Shown piece by piece: positions 44,305-53,438 of a stretch of DNA of 64,000 nt. Location: NCBI RefSeq assembly GCF_008245225.1, contig NZ_VTAW01000001.1:62001-126000 (forward strand). The letters run 5' to 3'. Origin of the DNA: Natrialba swarupiae. Its GTDB lineage: Archaea > Halobacteriota > Halobacteria > Halobacteriales > Natrialbaceae. Under the pieces are notes generated by a model, which was not told the DNA's origin, did no database searches, and saw nothing but the letters and a program-made list of their open reading frames with translations. Made by a program: the position numbers and the translations under genes. Every line of letters starts with the position of its first letter. Position 1 is the stretch's first letter.

Positions 44305-44937
44305 ATGGCGGGCGACGTCCGCATTCGAGTCGCCGAGCCCGGAACGATCACCGGGGGGACCGTAGCTGGCGGAGACGCGGCTGCCGTTCGCGACATTTAC
44401 GCACACTTCTGTGAGTCGACGCCGGTCACGTTCGAGGAGCGCGCGCCGACGGAAGCCCAACTGGCCGACCGGATCGCGTCGACCCTCGAGACGTACCCGT
44501 GGCTGGTCTGTGAACGCGACGGCGAGGTGGTCGGCTACGCCTACGCGAGTCGGCTGCGGAAACGACGCGCCTACCAGTGGGTCGTCGAACTTTCGGTCTA
44601 CGCCGCCGCCGACGCCCGCCGGTCGGGAGTCGGGCGTGGGCTCTACGAGTCGATGTTCGCGATTCTCGAGCGCCAGGGTGTTCGCGACGCCTACGCGGTG
44701 ACGACCGTTCCGAACCCCGAGACGGTCCGGTTCCACGAGCGTCTGGGATTCGAACGGCTGGGCGAGTTCCCGGCGATCGGCTACAGCCACGACGACTGGC
44801 GGGACGTCGCCTGGTGGCGTCGCCCGATCGGCCCGAAGACGGCCGACCCCGATCCCATCGCGCCGTTTCCCGAGGTCCGCGAATCCCCCGACTGGGAGTC
44901 GCTGGTCGCGACCGGTGAACCCTCTCTCGAGTTCTGA
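44305..44937 (+). CDS. Phosphinothricin-acetyltransferase-like GNAT enzyme
   Basis: The 210-residue protein has FCESTPVTFEERAPTEAQLADRI near the start, EVVGYAYASRLRKRRAYQWVVELSVYAAADARRSGVGRGLYES (acetyl-CoA loop RRSGVGRG) and a late FHERLGFERLGEFPAIGYSHDDWRDVAWWRR. This is the Pat/YncA subfamily of GNAT enzymes. They acetylate small amines such as phosphinothricin or methionine sulfoximine; the natural substrate here is unknown. It starts 6 bases after rfcS, so it is in the same operon. Confidence 0.88.
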   Translation: MAGDVRIRVAEPGTITGGTVAGGDAAAVRDIYAHFCESTPVTFEERAPTEAQLADRIASTLETYPWLVCERDGEVVGYAYASRLRKRRAYQWVVELSVYAAADARRSGVGRGLYESMFAILERQGVRDAYAVTTVPNPETVRFHERLGFERLGEFPAIGYSHDDWRDVAWWRRPIGPKTADPDPIAPFPEVRESPDWESLVATGEPSLEF

Positions 44938-44981
44938 CGGAAGCGATCGCTCAGGTTCGGCTCCGCACACTGGGCGATCGG

Positions 44982-46697
44982 TTACCTCGTCGCTGATTCG
45001 CGCCGATCACGTTCGCCGTCCTCGAGTGCGAGACCGTCGCCGGCGACGGGTTCGGTCGCTCGAGCGATCGCGACCAGACGATCGAGCAGCTCCCGTTGCT
45101 GTCGTTGGGCGTCGGCGATTTCCACGAAGTGTTCTCTGTCCCCGGTTTCTTCGGCGATATCGAGGAACCCGCGGGCGACGTTCAGCAGCGTCCGCACGTC
45201 GTCGTCGACCAGTTCGGCGACGGTCGAAAGACGCCGCTCGGCCGCGGCCAGATCGCGTTCGCATCGTCTCGCCTCCGTGACGTCGTCGTAGACGACCAGT
45301 CCTCCGGAGTTTCGTTCGCCTTCCCGCGCGTCGCCGTCGTCGCCTGTCTCGAGTGGAACCACCGCGAGGCGGTATTCGCGGATCTCGTCACCGATCTCGA
45401 CCCGACTGACGAACCGTCGTCGTTCACCCGCTCGAATCGCCTCGCGCAGCGTCGACTCTCGACGTCCGACGCCCGGCAGGACGGCCTCGACCTCGATGGG
45501 GACGTCGACGACCGTCTCTGGGTCGACGCCGAAGACGTCCGCGTAGGCTTCGGTGACGGCTCGGACGATCACCTCTCCGTCGTCGATCTCGTAGCGGGCC
45601 GCCGGCTCCGGGAACCGCTCGAACAGCGATCGGAGACGGTCGCGTTCCGTGGCGGCGTGATCCCGTTCGACGAGGAGTTCGTCGCGTTCCGTGGCGACGT
45701 GATCCCGTTCGACGAGGAGTTTCTTTTGCTCCGTCCGAACGCGATCCCGCTCTTCCCGGAGACGGTCGTTCTCGTCGGCGAGTCTCGACTCGGTCTCGAG
45801 ACGCTCGAGGACGGCGCGGGCGACCCGACAGTACGACGCGAGCGCCTCGCAGTCGCGCTCGTCGAACGCGGTTCGCTCAGCCGTTGCGGCGTGTAAGACG
45901 CCGACGTCGCCGACGGGGACACAACAGATCGATCGCAGTTCGTCGACGGCGTCGAACGGGTGATCCGGCTGGTCCTCGTCGCGCTCGTCGAGTATCACGG
46001 GGTCGCCGCTCCGGAGAACCTCGTCGAGGACTCCGTCGCGGGCCATCCCGTCGAGGTCCGATTCGGGAACGGCCGCAGTCGCGGATCGCAGCGTGAACTC
46101 GCCAAACTGGACCGTCGAGAGCCAGCAGTAGTCGACCTCGAGTGCGGTCGCCGCGTGGACGACCAACAGTTCGAACAGTCGATCGCGATCCTCCCGGGTT
46201 GCGACGTCGACGAGCGACTCGAGGAGTCGGTCGGCGAGGTCGTCGCTCGTCGCCGACCGGCCGCCGGGCATGGCGATCGTCTCGGGTTCGGCGTCGGATT
46301 CGGCTTGGCCGGCACACACCCACTCGATCTCGTCGGCGAGGTGGACGATCGCGTCGTCGGCGTCTCGCCGAACGTACCCCGCGAGTCCGTCCGTCGCCCG
46401 TGCCGCCGTCGGGGCGTACGACGCCTCCGAGAAGAGCACGATCGGCGTCGACTCGCAGGTTTCGATCGCCTCGAGGAGCGCCGACCCCGCGGCAGTCGGG
46501 GTCTCGGCGAAGACGATGCAGTCGACGTCCGACTCCCACGCCCGTAACTGTCCGACGTCCTCGGTCGACATCGGGTGGACGTATCTGTCCGGCCCCGAGC
46601 GAACCGTTTCCAGCGCGGCCGCGCCCTCGCGGGCCGAACCAGCGGTTTCGGCGAGGTAGAGAACCGTACGCTGTCGTGATCGCGACGAGAAAGTCAT
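44982..46697 (-). CDS. Degenerate sensor protein (receiver-like, GAF, PAS, dead HisKA)
   Basis: The 571-residue protein has a receiver-like N-terminus (residues 1-115). A GAF domain follows (about 150-300, with YCWLSTVQFGEFTLRSATAA), then a charged coiled coil with three 14-residue repeats (ELLVERDHVATERD), and a PAS domain (EPAARYEIDDGEVIVRAVTEAYADVFGV). The HisKA-like tail reads DDVRTLLNVARGFLDIAEET, with Asp where the phospho-His should be, and there is no ATPase domain. It therefore cannot act as a normal kinase and may be a dimerising signal adaptor. The ATG at 46697 is preferred to 46751. Confidence 0.8.
   Translation of the reverse strand: MTFSSRSRQRTVLYLAETAGSAREGAAALETVRSGPDRYVHPMSTEDVGQLRAWESDVDCIVFAETPTAAGSALLEAIETCESTPIVLFSEASYAPTAARATDGLAGYVRRDADDAIVHLADEIEWVCAGQAESDAEPETIAMPGGRSATSDDLADRLLESLVDVATREDRDRLFELLVVHAATALEVDYCWLSTVQFGEFTLRSATAAVPESDLDGMARDGVLDEVLRSGDPVILDERDEDQPDHPFDAVDELRSICCVPVGDVGVLHAATAERTAFDERDCEALASYCRVARAVLERLETESRLADENDRLREERDRVRTEQKKLLVERDHVATERDELLVERDHAATERDRLRSLFERFPEPAARYEIDDGEVIVRAVTEAYADVFGVDPETVVDVPIEVEAVLPGVGRRESTLREAIRAGERRRFVSRVEIGDEIREYRLAVVPLETGDDGDAREGERNSGGLVVYDDVTEARRCERDLAAAERRLSTVAELVDDDVRTLLNVARGFLDIAEETGDREHFVEIADAQRQQRELLDRLVAIARATEPVAGDGLALEDGERDRRESATR
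45639..45722 (-). repeat. Two 42-base tandem repeats in a coiled coil
   Basis: Two nearly identical 42-base units, with a third diverged unit beside them, encode two-heptad blocks of the coiled coil. This is a length-variable signalling helix. Confidence 0.8.
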
Positions 46698-46907
46698 TCC
46701 GAAGTGATCGTCTCTGTCCCCGTGTGATTCTCTATCCAGATAAAGGTACACACCCGTTTGTCACCTATATAACGATATCCGGGTCCGAATTAAACACCGG
46801 TTTGACAGCTGTCGCTCGATCCTGCGGTCGATCGCTCGCCGATCCACCTTCGGCCACCCGTCTCGCCGACCGAAGCCGCTTAGTGTCTCACTGCCGCCGT
46901 ATCCGCC

Positions 46908-47576
46908 ATGGCACCCTCGAACTGGCGGACCTACCTCGTCACCCAGGAGTCGCTCTCGAGCGGTCGGTCGACCGTCGAGATCGTCCGCGAGGCAATCGAC
47001 GGCGGGATCGACGCCGTCCAGCTTCGCGAGAAAGACACCGATACGCGCTGGCGGTACGAACTCGGCCTCGAGTTGCGCGAACTCACCGCCGCGGCGGGCG
47101 TCGATCTGATCGTCAACGACCGGGTCGACGTCGCGACGGCGATCGACGCCGACGGCGTCCACGTCGGTCAGTCCGATCTCCCGGTTGCGATCGCCCGCGA
47201 CCTGCTCGGTCCCGACGCGATCGTCGGCTGTTCGACCTCGACCGTCGAGCAAGCCGAGCGCGCCGAGGCCGACGGTGCGGACTACCTCGGCGTCGGGACG
47301 ATATACGGCACCACCTCGAAGGACGACGCAGTGGAGAAAGACGGCGTCGGCCCCAAACGCGTCGCCGAGATCGCCGACGCCGTCTCGATCCCGATCGTCG
47401 GCATTGGCGGCGTGACGGCCGACAACGCCGGGCCGGTCGCCGAGGCGGGTGCCGCCGGCGTCGCCGTCATCTCGGAGATAACGACGGCGACGGATCCGAG
47501 CCGGGCGACCGCGAGACTGGCAGCAGCCGTCGAAAGCGGCAAGAGCCCCGAGAGCGGAGAACCGACGAATGAGTGA
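46908..47576 (+). CDS. thiE: Thiamine-phosphate synthase
   Basis: The 222-residue TIM-barrel enzyme joins HMP-pyrophosphate and thiazole phosphate. Signatures are AVQLREKDTDTR, LIVNDRVDVATAIDADGVHVGQSDLP, YLGVGTIYGTTSKDD and PIVGIGGVTADNAGPV. Length and motif order are normal. It overlaps thiM by 8 bases. I see no thi-box riboswitch in the 160 bases upstream. Confidence 0.95.
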   Translation: MAPSNWRTYLVTQESLSSGRSTVEIVREAIDGGIDAVQLREKDTDTRWRYELGLELRELTAAAGVDLIVNDRVDVATAIDADGVHVGQSDLPVAIARDLLGPDAIVGCSTSTVEQAERAEADGADYLGVGTIYGTTSKDDAVEKDGVGPKRVAEIADAVSIPIVGIGGVTADNAGPVAEAGAAGVAVISEITTATDPSRATARLAAAVESGKSPESGEPTNE

Positions 47577-48408
47577 CTCGATCGACGTTACGACGGCGGA
47601 ACTCGCATCGTCGCTTCGGACGATCCGCGAGGGTGAACCGCTGGTTCAGTCACTGACCAACGAGGTCACGATGAACGACGTCGCGAACCTGATCCTCCAC
47701 TGGGGGGCACTGCCGGTGATGGCCGACTCGCCCGGTGACGCCGGCGAGATGGCCGACCTCGCGGACGCGGTCCTGATCAACACCGGGCAGATTCCGGCGC
47801 CGAAAGTCGAGGCTGCCCGCGAGGCCGGTCGCCGGGCGAACGAACGCGGCGTTCCGGTCGTCCTCGACCCCGTCGGCGTGGGCTCGACGCCCTCTCGGGA
47901 GGCGGTCGCCGAGTCGCTGCTCTCGGAGCTCGAGTTCTCGATCATCAAGGGCAACTACGGCGAAGTGAGTGCCCTCGCTGGCGTCGAATCCGAAGTGAAA
48001 GGCGTCGAGTCCGTCGGCGACTACGAGGAGATCGAACGCACGGCTCGCTCGCTGGCCGACTCGACCGGCGCGACCGTCGTCGCCTCGGGCGTCGAGGACG
48101 TCATCGCCGACTCCGAGAGCGCCTACCGACTCTCGGCCGGTCACGACCGGCTCGGCGACGTCGTCGGCACCGGCTGTATGCTCGGTGCCACCCTCGCTGT
48201 CTTCGCGGGCACACTCGAGGACGGCCACGCGGCTGCCGTCCACGGAACGCTCGCGTTCGGCGTCGCCGGCGAGCACGCCGCTGAGATGGACCACAACGGC
48301 CCGGCGAGCTACCGGACGAACTTCCACGACACCGTCGCTGGCCTCGGTCCCGACGCCGAACACGTCACCGATCTCGAGCTCGCCGACCGAATTTCCAGAG
48401 TCGTGTAG
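47569..48408 (+). CDS. thiM: Hydroxyethylthiazole kinase
   Basis: The 279-residue kinase phosphorylates the thiazole alcohol for thiamine salvage. Signatures are PLVQSLTNEVTMNDVANLILHWGALPVM, PVVLDPVGVGSTP, IIKGNYGEVSALAG and GDVVGTGCMLGATLAVFAG with the catalytic Cys. It overlaps thiE, so the two are coupled. Together with the thiamine-type binding protein at 2338, this suggests both salvage and uptake. Confidence 0.95.
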   Translation: MSDSIDVTTAELASSLRTIREGEPLVQSLTNEVTMNDVANLILHWGALPVMADSPGDAGEMADLADAVLINTGQIPAPKVEAAREAGRRANERGVPVVLDPVGVGSTPSREAVAESLLSELEFSIIKGNYGEVSALAGVESEVKGVESVGDYEEIERTARSLADSTGATVVASGVEDVIADSESAYRLSAGHDRLGDVVGTGCMLGATLAVFAGTLEDGHAAAVHGTLAFGVAGEHAAEMDHNGPASYRTNFHDTVAGLGPDAEHVTDLELADRISRVV

Positions 48409-48449
48409 CTCCTGAAACAGTTTTATCAGCCCCCCTCGAACGCTCGTAC

Positions 48450-48719
48450 ATGACGCGTGACCGACTCGCGGACGCGGCCGACTCACTCGAACGTGCGGCG
48501 AGCGCGGCGGACGGCGACGCCCGCGACCGACTGTCCGACCAGTCCGAACAGTTCGAGACTCTCGCGGACGCCGATCGAGGCCCCGATCACGGCAAACTCG
48601 CCCGTCACGAACACGTTTTGAACGAGATCGCCGACGACGCGGGCGGGGAGGTCGCCGACCACGTCGAGGACGCACTCGAGTCGATCCACGCGTTCCGAGA
48701 GACGCTCGAGGGCGTCTGA
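48450..48719 (+). CDS. Small helical haloarchaeal protein
   Basis: The 89-residue acidic, all-helical protein (RLADAADSLERAASAADGDARDRLSDQSEQFETLADADRGPDHGKLARHEHVL) resembles the DUF7553 family of haloarchaea. A TATA-like TTTTATC lies about 30 bases before the ATG. No function is known. Confidence 0.7.
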   Translation: MTRDRLADAADSLERAASAADGDARDRLSDQSEQFETLADADRGPDHGKLARHEHVLNEIADDAGGEVADHVEDALESIHAFRETLEGV

Positions 48720-48735
48720 TCGACACGAAGCGCGC

Positions 48736-49371
48736 TCAACAGACTGGTTTCGGGTTCGCACCCATCGCCTCGAGGTTCTCGACGTACTCCTCGTAGGCGG
48801 CCTCGATCGCACCCGTCGCGGCTTCCTGGGCGCGCTCGCGGTCGTCCGCGTCGGAACAGACCTCCTCGAGCAGCGTCTCGGCGCGCTCGAGTTGGTCGTC
48901 TAAGTCGTCGCCGAACTCGCGGAAGACGCCGGCGGTCTGGGGGTCGGCGTCGCCGACGAAGTAGCCGACGACCTGATCTTTCGAGCGCGTGCTCGCGAGG
49001 ATGCGTCCGACGAACGCGCCGACGCGGTCGACCGTCGACTCGAGTCCGCGGAGGTACTCGTGGAGCGCCGGCACCTCCTGGGGGTCGTAGCTCTCGTCGC
49101 CGAGATGTTCGAGGACGGTCTCGAAGTGGGCTTGCTCCTCCTCGGCGGTGGTCGCGAACGCCTCGCTCGCGGCCGAAACGTCCTCGTCGTCTGCCCACCC
49201 CTCGAAGGTCTGCCAGGCGGCGTGTTCGGCGTCCGCGGTGGCCTGGAGGACGGGTTCGGTGTCGATCTCGCCGCCCGTATCAGCATAGAGGGACTTCGAG
49301 GAGCCAAGTCTCGAGAGCGCGGTCTGATTGTCTTCCTGGACGGTCTCGAGGAACGCGTCGGTGTCAATCAT
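48736..49371 (-). CDS. Ferritin-like (rubrerythrin-related) protein
   Basis: The 211-residue protein is mostly four long helices. It has ATADAEHAAWQTFEGW and ATTAEEEQAHFETVLEHLGD, which carry the Glu...His metal-ligand spacing of ferritin-like diiron proteins. Further helices contain YDPQEVPALHEYL and FREFGDDLDDQLERAETLLEEV. I infer a di-iron or oxygen-stress role, but not all ligands can be assigned. It is convergent with the small helical protein gene. Confidence 0.7.
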   Translation of the reverse strand: MIDTDAFLETVQEDNQTALSRLGSSKSLYADTGGEIDTEPVLQATADAEHAAWQTFEGWADDEDVSAASEAFATTAEEEQAHFETVLEHLGDESYDPQEVPALHEYLRGLESTVDRVGAFVGRILASTRSKDQVVGYFVGDADPQTAGVFREFGDDLDDQLERAETLLEEVCSDADDRERAQEAATGAIEAAYEEYVENLEAMGANPKPVC

Positions 49372-49486
49372 GAGTGGCGGTTCGTGTGGGCGGGGGTTAG
49401 GCCTATCGTCGCGGGAAGCGCGGCGCCGCCTTGCTCCACGGGTCGCTTTCGCTCCCCGTTCCGGTAGGAGGGCTCCTTCGCGTCAC

Positions 49487-50350
49487 TCAGTCCCCCTCGC
49501 CTTTCTCGATCGGTGCGTTCACGAGGTTACCCCACTCGGTCCAGGAGCCGTCGTAGTTGACGGCGTCCTCGTAGCCGAGCAGTTCGTGAAGCGCGAACCA
49601 CGCGACCGAGGAGCGCTCGCCGATGCGGCAGTAGGCGACGGTGGTCTCGTCGCCGTCGATGTCCTCCTCGGCGTACAGCTCCTCGAGTTCCTCACGGCCC
49701 TTGAAGGTGCCGTCGTCGTTCGTGACCGCGGCCCACGAGATGTTCGTCGCGCCGGGAATGTGGCCGCCGCGCTGGGCGGTTTCCTGCAGTCCCGGTGGCG
49801 CGAGGATCTCGCCGCTGAACTCCTCGGGCGAGCGGACGTCGACGAGCGGAACGCCGCGTTCGATGGCGTTTTCGACGTCCTCGCGGTAGGCGCGGATGCT
49901 CTCGCGCGGGCCCGCGGCATCGTACTCGACGGCCGAGAAATCGGGCTCCTCGTCGGTCGTCGGATACTCGTTCTCGAGCCAGTACTCGCGGCCGCCGTCG
50001 AGGAGATAGACGTCCTCGTGGCCGTAGTATTTCAGCTGCCAGTAGGTGTAGGCGGCAAACCAGTTCGAGTTGTCGCCGTAGAGGACGACGGTGTCGTCCT
50101 CGCTGATGCCGTGACTACCGAGCAGCTCCTCGAAGTCCTCTTTCGAGAGGATATCACGAGTGGTCTGGTCCTGGAGCTGGGTCTCCCAGTTGAACCCGAT
50201 CGCACCGGGGGCGTGTTCTTCGTCGTAGGCTTCCGTGTCGACGTCGACCTCGACCAGCCGGAGGTCGGAGTCGTCGCTCTGGAACTCCTCGAGGCGCTGG
50301 TCGGCCCAGTCGGCGGTGACGAGTACGTCGTTGGCGTATTCAGTTGCCAT
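49487..50350 (-). CDS. Two-domain thiosulfate sulfurtransferase (rhodanese)
   Basis: The 287-residue protein has a non-catalytic N-terminal rhodanese domain (VEVDVDTEAYDEEHAPGAIGFNWETQLQD) and an active C-terminal one (LVDVRSPEEFSGE, GGHIPGATNISW, TTVAYCRIGERSSVAWFAL, with the Cys in YCRIGERS). It transfers sulfane sulfur to cyanide or cellular acceptors. The ATG at 50350 gives the usual length. It is divergent from a second rhodanese at 50633. Confidence 0.93.
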   Translation of the reverse strand: MATEYANDVLVTADWADQRLEEFQSDDSDLRLVEVDVDTEAYDEEHAPGAIGFNWETQLQDQTTRDILSKEDFEELLGSHGISEDDTVVLYGDNSNWFAAYTYWQLKYYGHEDVYLLDGGREYWLENEYPTTDEEPDFSAVEYDAAGPRESIRAYREDVENAIERGVPLVDVRSPEEFSGEILAPPGLQETAQRGGHIPGATNISWAAVTNDDGTFKGREELEELYAEEDIDGDETTVAYCRIGERSSVAWFALHELLGYEDAVNYDGSWTEWGNLVNAPIEKGEGD

Positions 50351-50632
50351 ACTCGAGTCCACGTTCCCCGGGGTCATAGTGGCACTCGAACCGGACAATT
50401 CGGTCACAGGTCGACCGTCTCGGTGATGGTTGCCGCTACCTCGAACGACGACCGACTACGGACGTCCCGCAGGTGGCCGTCGTCTCCCAGCTGCGAGCAC
50501 GCCCGTCGTATGACCCGTGGAACGACCACGGAGTCTCGACTGAATCCGGAAACAATTGCCACGACCTCGGTACCCAGGGGAGACGTGCCGGGAACAGTGG
50601 GTTATCGGTGCTCCGAGGCGTCGATACGACCG

Positions 50633-51433
50633 ATGGACGAATCCGTCGTCGTCTCACCAGACTGGCTGGCATCGCGACTCGAGGAGCCGACCGTCCGCCC
50701 CGTCGACGTCCGCGACCCGTGGGAGTACGACGGGATCGGCCACATCCCTGGGGCGGTCAACGTCCCCTTCGACAGCTACCGCGACGAGTCGGACGTCGAC
50801 CGCGGGACGCTTCCCGGCCCCGATGCGTTCGCCGATCTGCTCTCGGACGCCGGGATCGAACCGACGGACACGATCGTCGCCTACGACGACACCCACGGCG
50901 TCTTCGCCGCCCGGTTCGTGCTCACCGCTCTCGAGTACGGCCACGACGACGTTCGTCTCCTCGACGGCGACTACAGCGCCTGGAACCGCGAGTACGAGAC
51001 GACGACCGCGGAACCGGAGTTCGAACCGACGAGCTACGAGACCGATCCGCTCTCTCGGGAGGAGAGCCCACTCGTCGGCCTCGAGGCCGTCGAAGACGCA
51101 CTCGAGTGCGACGCGCTGTTCGTCGACACGCGCGAGGCTCACGAGTTCGAGGAGGCCCGCCTGCCCGGTGCCGTCCGCTTCGACTGGCGCGAGGTCGTCG
51201 ACGACGAGACGCGACGGCTGCAATCTGAAGACGACCTCGAGGATCTGCTCGCGGAGTACGGGATCACGCCCGACCGCGAGATCGTCCTCTACTGTAACAC
51301 GGCTCGCCGGATCAGTCACACCTACGTCGTACTCAGGGCGCTCGGCTACGAGGACGTCGCCTTCTACGAGGGAAGTCTGACGGAGTGGCTGGCGAACGAC
51401 GGCGAGGTAGCGACGGGTGCTGTCGACTCCTGA
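50633..51433 (+). CDS. Two-domain sulfurtransferase (rhodanese), second copy
   Basis: The 266-residue protein has the N-terminal domain RPVDVRDPWEYDGIGHIPGAVNVPF and the C-terminal domain FVDTREAHEFEEARLPGAVRFDW, with the active Cys in IVLYCNTARRISHTYVVL. The active loop differs from its neighbour (CNTARR versus CRIGER), which suggests a different acceptor. The large upstream open frame is spurious. Its TGA is the first three bases of palindromic copy D. Confidence 0.92.
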   Translation: MDESVVVSPDWLASRLEEPTVRPVDVRDPWEYDGIGHIPGAVNVPFDSYRDESDVDRGTLPGPDAFADLLSDAGIEPTDTIVAYDDTHGVFAARFVLTALEYGHDDVRLLDGDYSAWNREYETTTAEPEFEPTSYETDPLSREESPLVGLEAVEDALECDALFVDTREAHEFEEARLPGAVRFDWREVVDDETRRLQSEDDLEDLLAEYGITPDREIVLYCNTARRISHTYVVLRALGYEDVAFYEGSLTEWLANDGEVATGAVDS

Positions 51434-51516
51434 TACGGTTTACTGTCGATCAGTTCCGGTGAGACCGCGACCCGGACGGCGGTCTCACCGGTCCATCGCG
51501 ACAGTAATCAGTATGA
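51431..51516. repeat. 86-base palindromic element, copy D
   Basis: The left arm is TGATACGGTTTACTGTCGAT and the complement of the right arm is TCATACTGATTACTGTCGCG. The inner stem CCGGTGAGACCGC / GCGGTCTCACCGG is perfect. The outer TGA ends the rhodanese gene. Confidence 0.88.
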
Positions 51517-51656
51517 CGAGCGCATCTCTTTCCACCAGTCGAGGAACCCGGTGAAACCTGCAATCTCGGGTAGGCGGGTCGCTCTCGAGTCGGTCCGAAA
51601 ACCTGTCTGTGTCGCGACCGGAAGAACCATTCCAGAGTATCGACAAGGTCGGATTC

Positions 51657-52469
51657 ATGCCTCGAGACTCGTTCCCTCGAATCGGCCTCGGGACGTACTC
51701 CGACGACGACCGCGAGCAGTGGACCGACAACGTCAGGACCGCCCTCGAGGTCGGCTACCGACATATCGACACGGCGCAGGTGTACGAAAACGAGGAGTAC
51801 GTCGGCCAGGGACTACACTCGAGCGACGTCGACCGCGAGGACGTTTTCCTCTCGACGAAGACCGTCCACCACGACGTCCCGCCCGACCCGGAGCAGGTTC
51901 CCGAAGCGATCGACGGCTGCCTCGAGCGACTGGGCGTCGACGCCGTCGACCTCTGTTACGTCCACTGGCCGACGGGGATCTACGATCACGAGACGATTCT
52001 GTCGGCGTTCGACGACGCCTACGAGGCCGGCAAGATCCGCAACGTCGGCCTCTCGAATTTCACGCCTGAACTGCTCGAGGAGGCCCGCGAGATCCTCGAT
52101 GCGCCGATCTTCGCTCACCAGGTCGAGATGCATCCGCTGCTCCCCCAGGAGGAGCTGGTCGCCTACGCCCGGAAGCACGATCACTGGCTCGTCGCCTACT
52201 CGCCGCTGGCCCGGGGAGAGGTGTTCGATATCCCCGAAATCCGGCAGGTCGCCGAGAAACACGACGCCTCGCCGGCACAGATCTCGCTCGCGTGGCTGCT
52301 CTCGCACGATCCCGTCGCCGTCATCCCGAAAGCCAGCAGCCGCGAGCACGCAGCACAGAACCTCGCGGCCCGCGAGATCGATCTCGACGACGACGATCTC
52401 GAGCTACTCGACTCGATCGATCGCCGCCGCCGGCTGATCGATCCCGACTACGGTCCGTGGAACCGGTAG
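51657..52469 (+). CDS. Aldo/keto reductase
   Basis: The 270-residue TIM-barrel oxidoreductase uses NAD(P)H. The catalytic tetrad is visible: Asp in GYRHIDTAQVYENE, Tyr in VYENEE, Lys in STKTVHHD and His in CYVHWPTG. The cofactor-binding end VIPKASSREHAAQNLAA is present. The ATG at 51657 matches the usual family start (MPRDSFPRIGLGTY). The carbonyl substrate is unknown. Confidence 0.92.
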   Translation: MPRDSFPRIGLGTYSDDDREQWTDNVRTALEVGYRHIDTAQVYENEEYVGQGLHSSDVDREDVFLSTKTVHHDVPPDPEQVPEAIDGCLERLGVDAVDLCYVHWPTGIYDHETILSAFDDAYEAGKIRNVGLSNFTPELLEEAREILDAPIFAHQVEMHPLLPQEELVAYARKHDHWLVAYSPLARGEVFDIPEIRQVAEKHDASPAQISLAWLLSHDPVAVIPKASSREHAAQNLAAREIDLDDDDLELLDSIDRRRRLIDPDYGPWNR

Positions 52470-52523
52470 CGATCCGACGACGCCGCGTCTCTGTCCGCTT
52501 CACGCACTCGAGGTGTCCGCGTC

Positions 52524-53366
52524 TCACTCGCCTTCGTCGACCACGACGACGAGCGTCGGCTCCGACCGGGTCACGTCGCAGTCGTCGACGGTGTCGTCGC
52601 GTTCGAGCGAAAGCGTCGTCTCGTCGACGTCGTCGTCGAGGAGAACGCGTGCCGTGAGTTCGGCGCTGTGTTCGGCGTTGCCGCCGATCGCGTCCGGATG
52701 TCGATAGCTCGAGGGCTCGTATCTAATGGGGACTTCGTCCCCGAGGACGTCGTCCGTTCCGGCCACGCAGCCGTAGATCGCTGGGTGCTCGAGCGGGCGC
52801 GTGAAGACGAACCCGTTGGTGGCGGTGGCCGTCCCGACGGAGACCTCCACAGGGGTTCCGTCCCGGTCCGTCGAGACGTCCTCGGGGGCAGTTACGGTGA
52901 CGGACTCCTCGAGGCTGGTTTCGTAGGTGACGCCGCCGCCGAGGACGTCAGCGCCGACGAGGACGAGACTGAGACAGCACAACGCGATGACGACGATGCC
53001 GGCGGTGCGGAGGCTGATCGCGACCTCCCGTTCACGGACGGCGTAGCCCAGTCCGACGAACAGCGCCGCCGAGACGGCGAGTGCGAGGAAGATCCCGGTC
53101 TCGCCGAACTCGTACCGGCTTACAGTGTACCAGACGAACACCGCGTAGCTGATCGACGCGAGCGCGAAAGACACCACGCCGAGGCCACCCCGGTCGATGG
53201 CGACGCCGCCGACGAAGAAGCCGACGAACAGGGCAAATAGCAGGACGGTTCGTACCGTAATCGAGAGCCCGAACACCACGTCCTGGACGAAATACAGGAG
53301 CGCGACGAGCGCGAAGACGACGCCCAGGGCGTACAACAACTTACCGCCGTCGAGGTCGAAATTCAT
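52524..53366 (-). CDS. Membrane protein of unknown function
   Basis: The 280-residue protein has about six hydrophobic helices in its first 145 residues and a soluble, beta-rich C-terminal half (VTVTAPEDVSTDRDGTPVEVSVGTATATNGFVFTRPLEHPAIYGCVAG). I do not recognise the family. Composition and codon use are native. Confidence 0.65.
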   Translation of the reverse strand: MNFDLDGGKLLYALGVVFALVALLYFVQDVVFGLSITVRTVLLFALFVGFFVGGVAIDRGGLGVVSFALASISYAVFVWYTVSRYEFGETGIFLALAVSAALFVGLGYAVREREVAISLRTAGIVVIALCCLSLVLVGADVLGGGVTYETSLEESVTVTAPEDVSTDRDGTPVEVSVGTATATNGFVFTRPLEHPAIYGCVAGTDDVLGDEVPIRYEPSSYRHPDAIGGNAEHSAELTARVLLDDDVDETTLSLERDDTVDDCDVTRSEPTLVVVVDEGE

Positions 53367-53438
53367 GGAGGGACATCTAGACGTCTAATAGATTCCAATT
53401 AAACATTTTGTACTGGTGAGTATCGATTGTATTCGACG

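Noticed and set aside
46740-46907. Possible thiamine riboswitch upstream of thiE
   Set aside because: I looked for the conserved CTGAGA core and paired arms and saw none. Archaeal thi regulation is more often protein-based.
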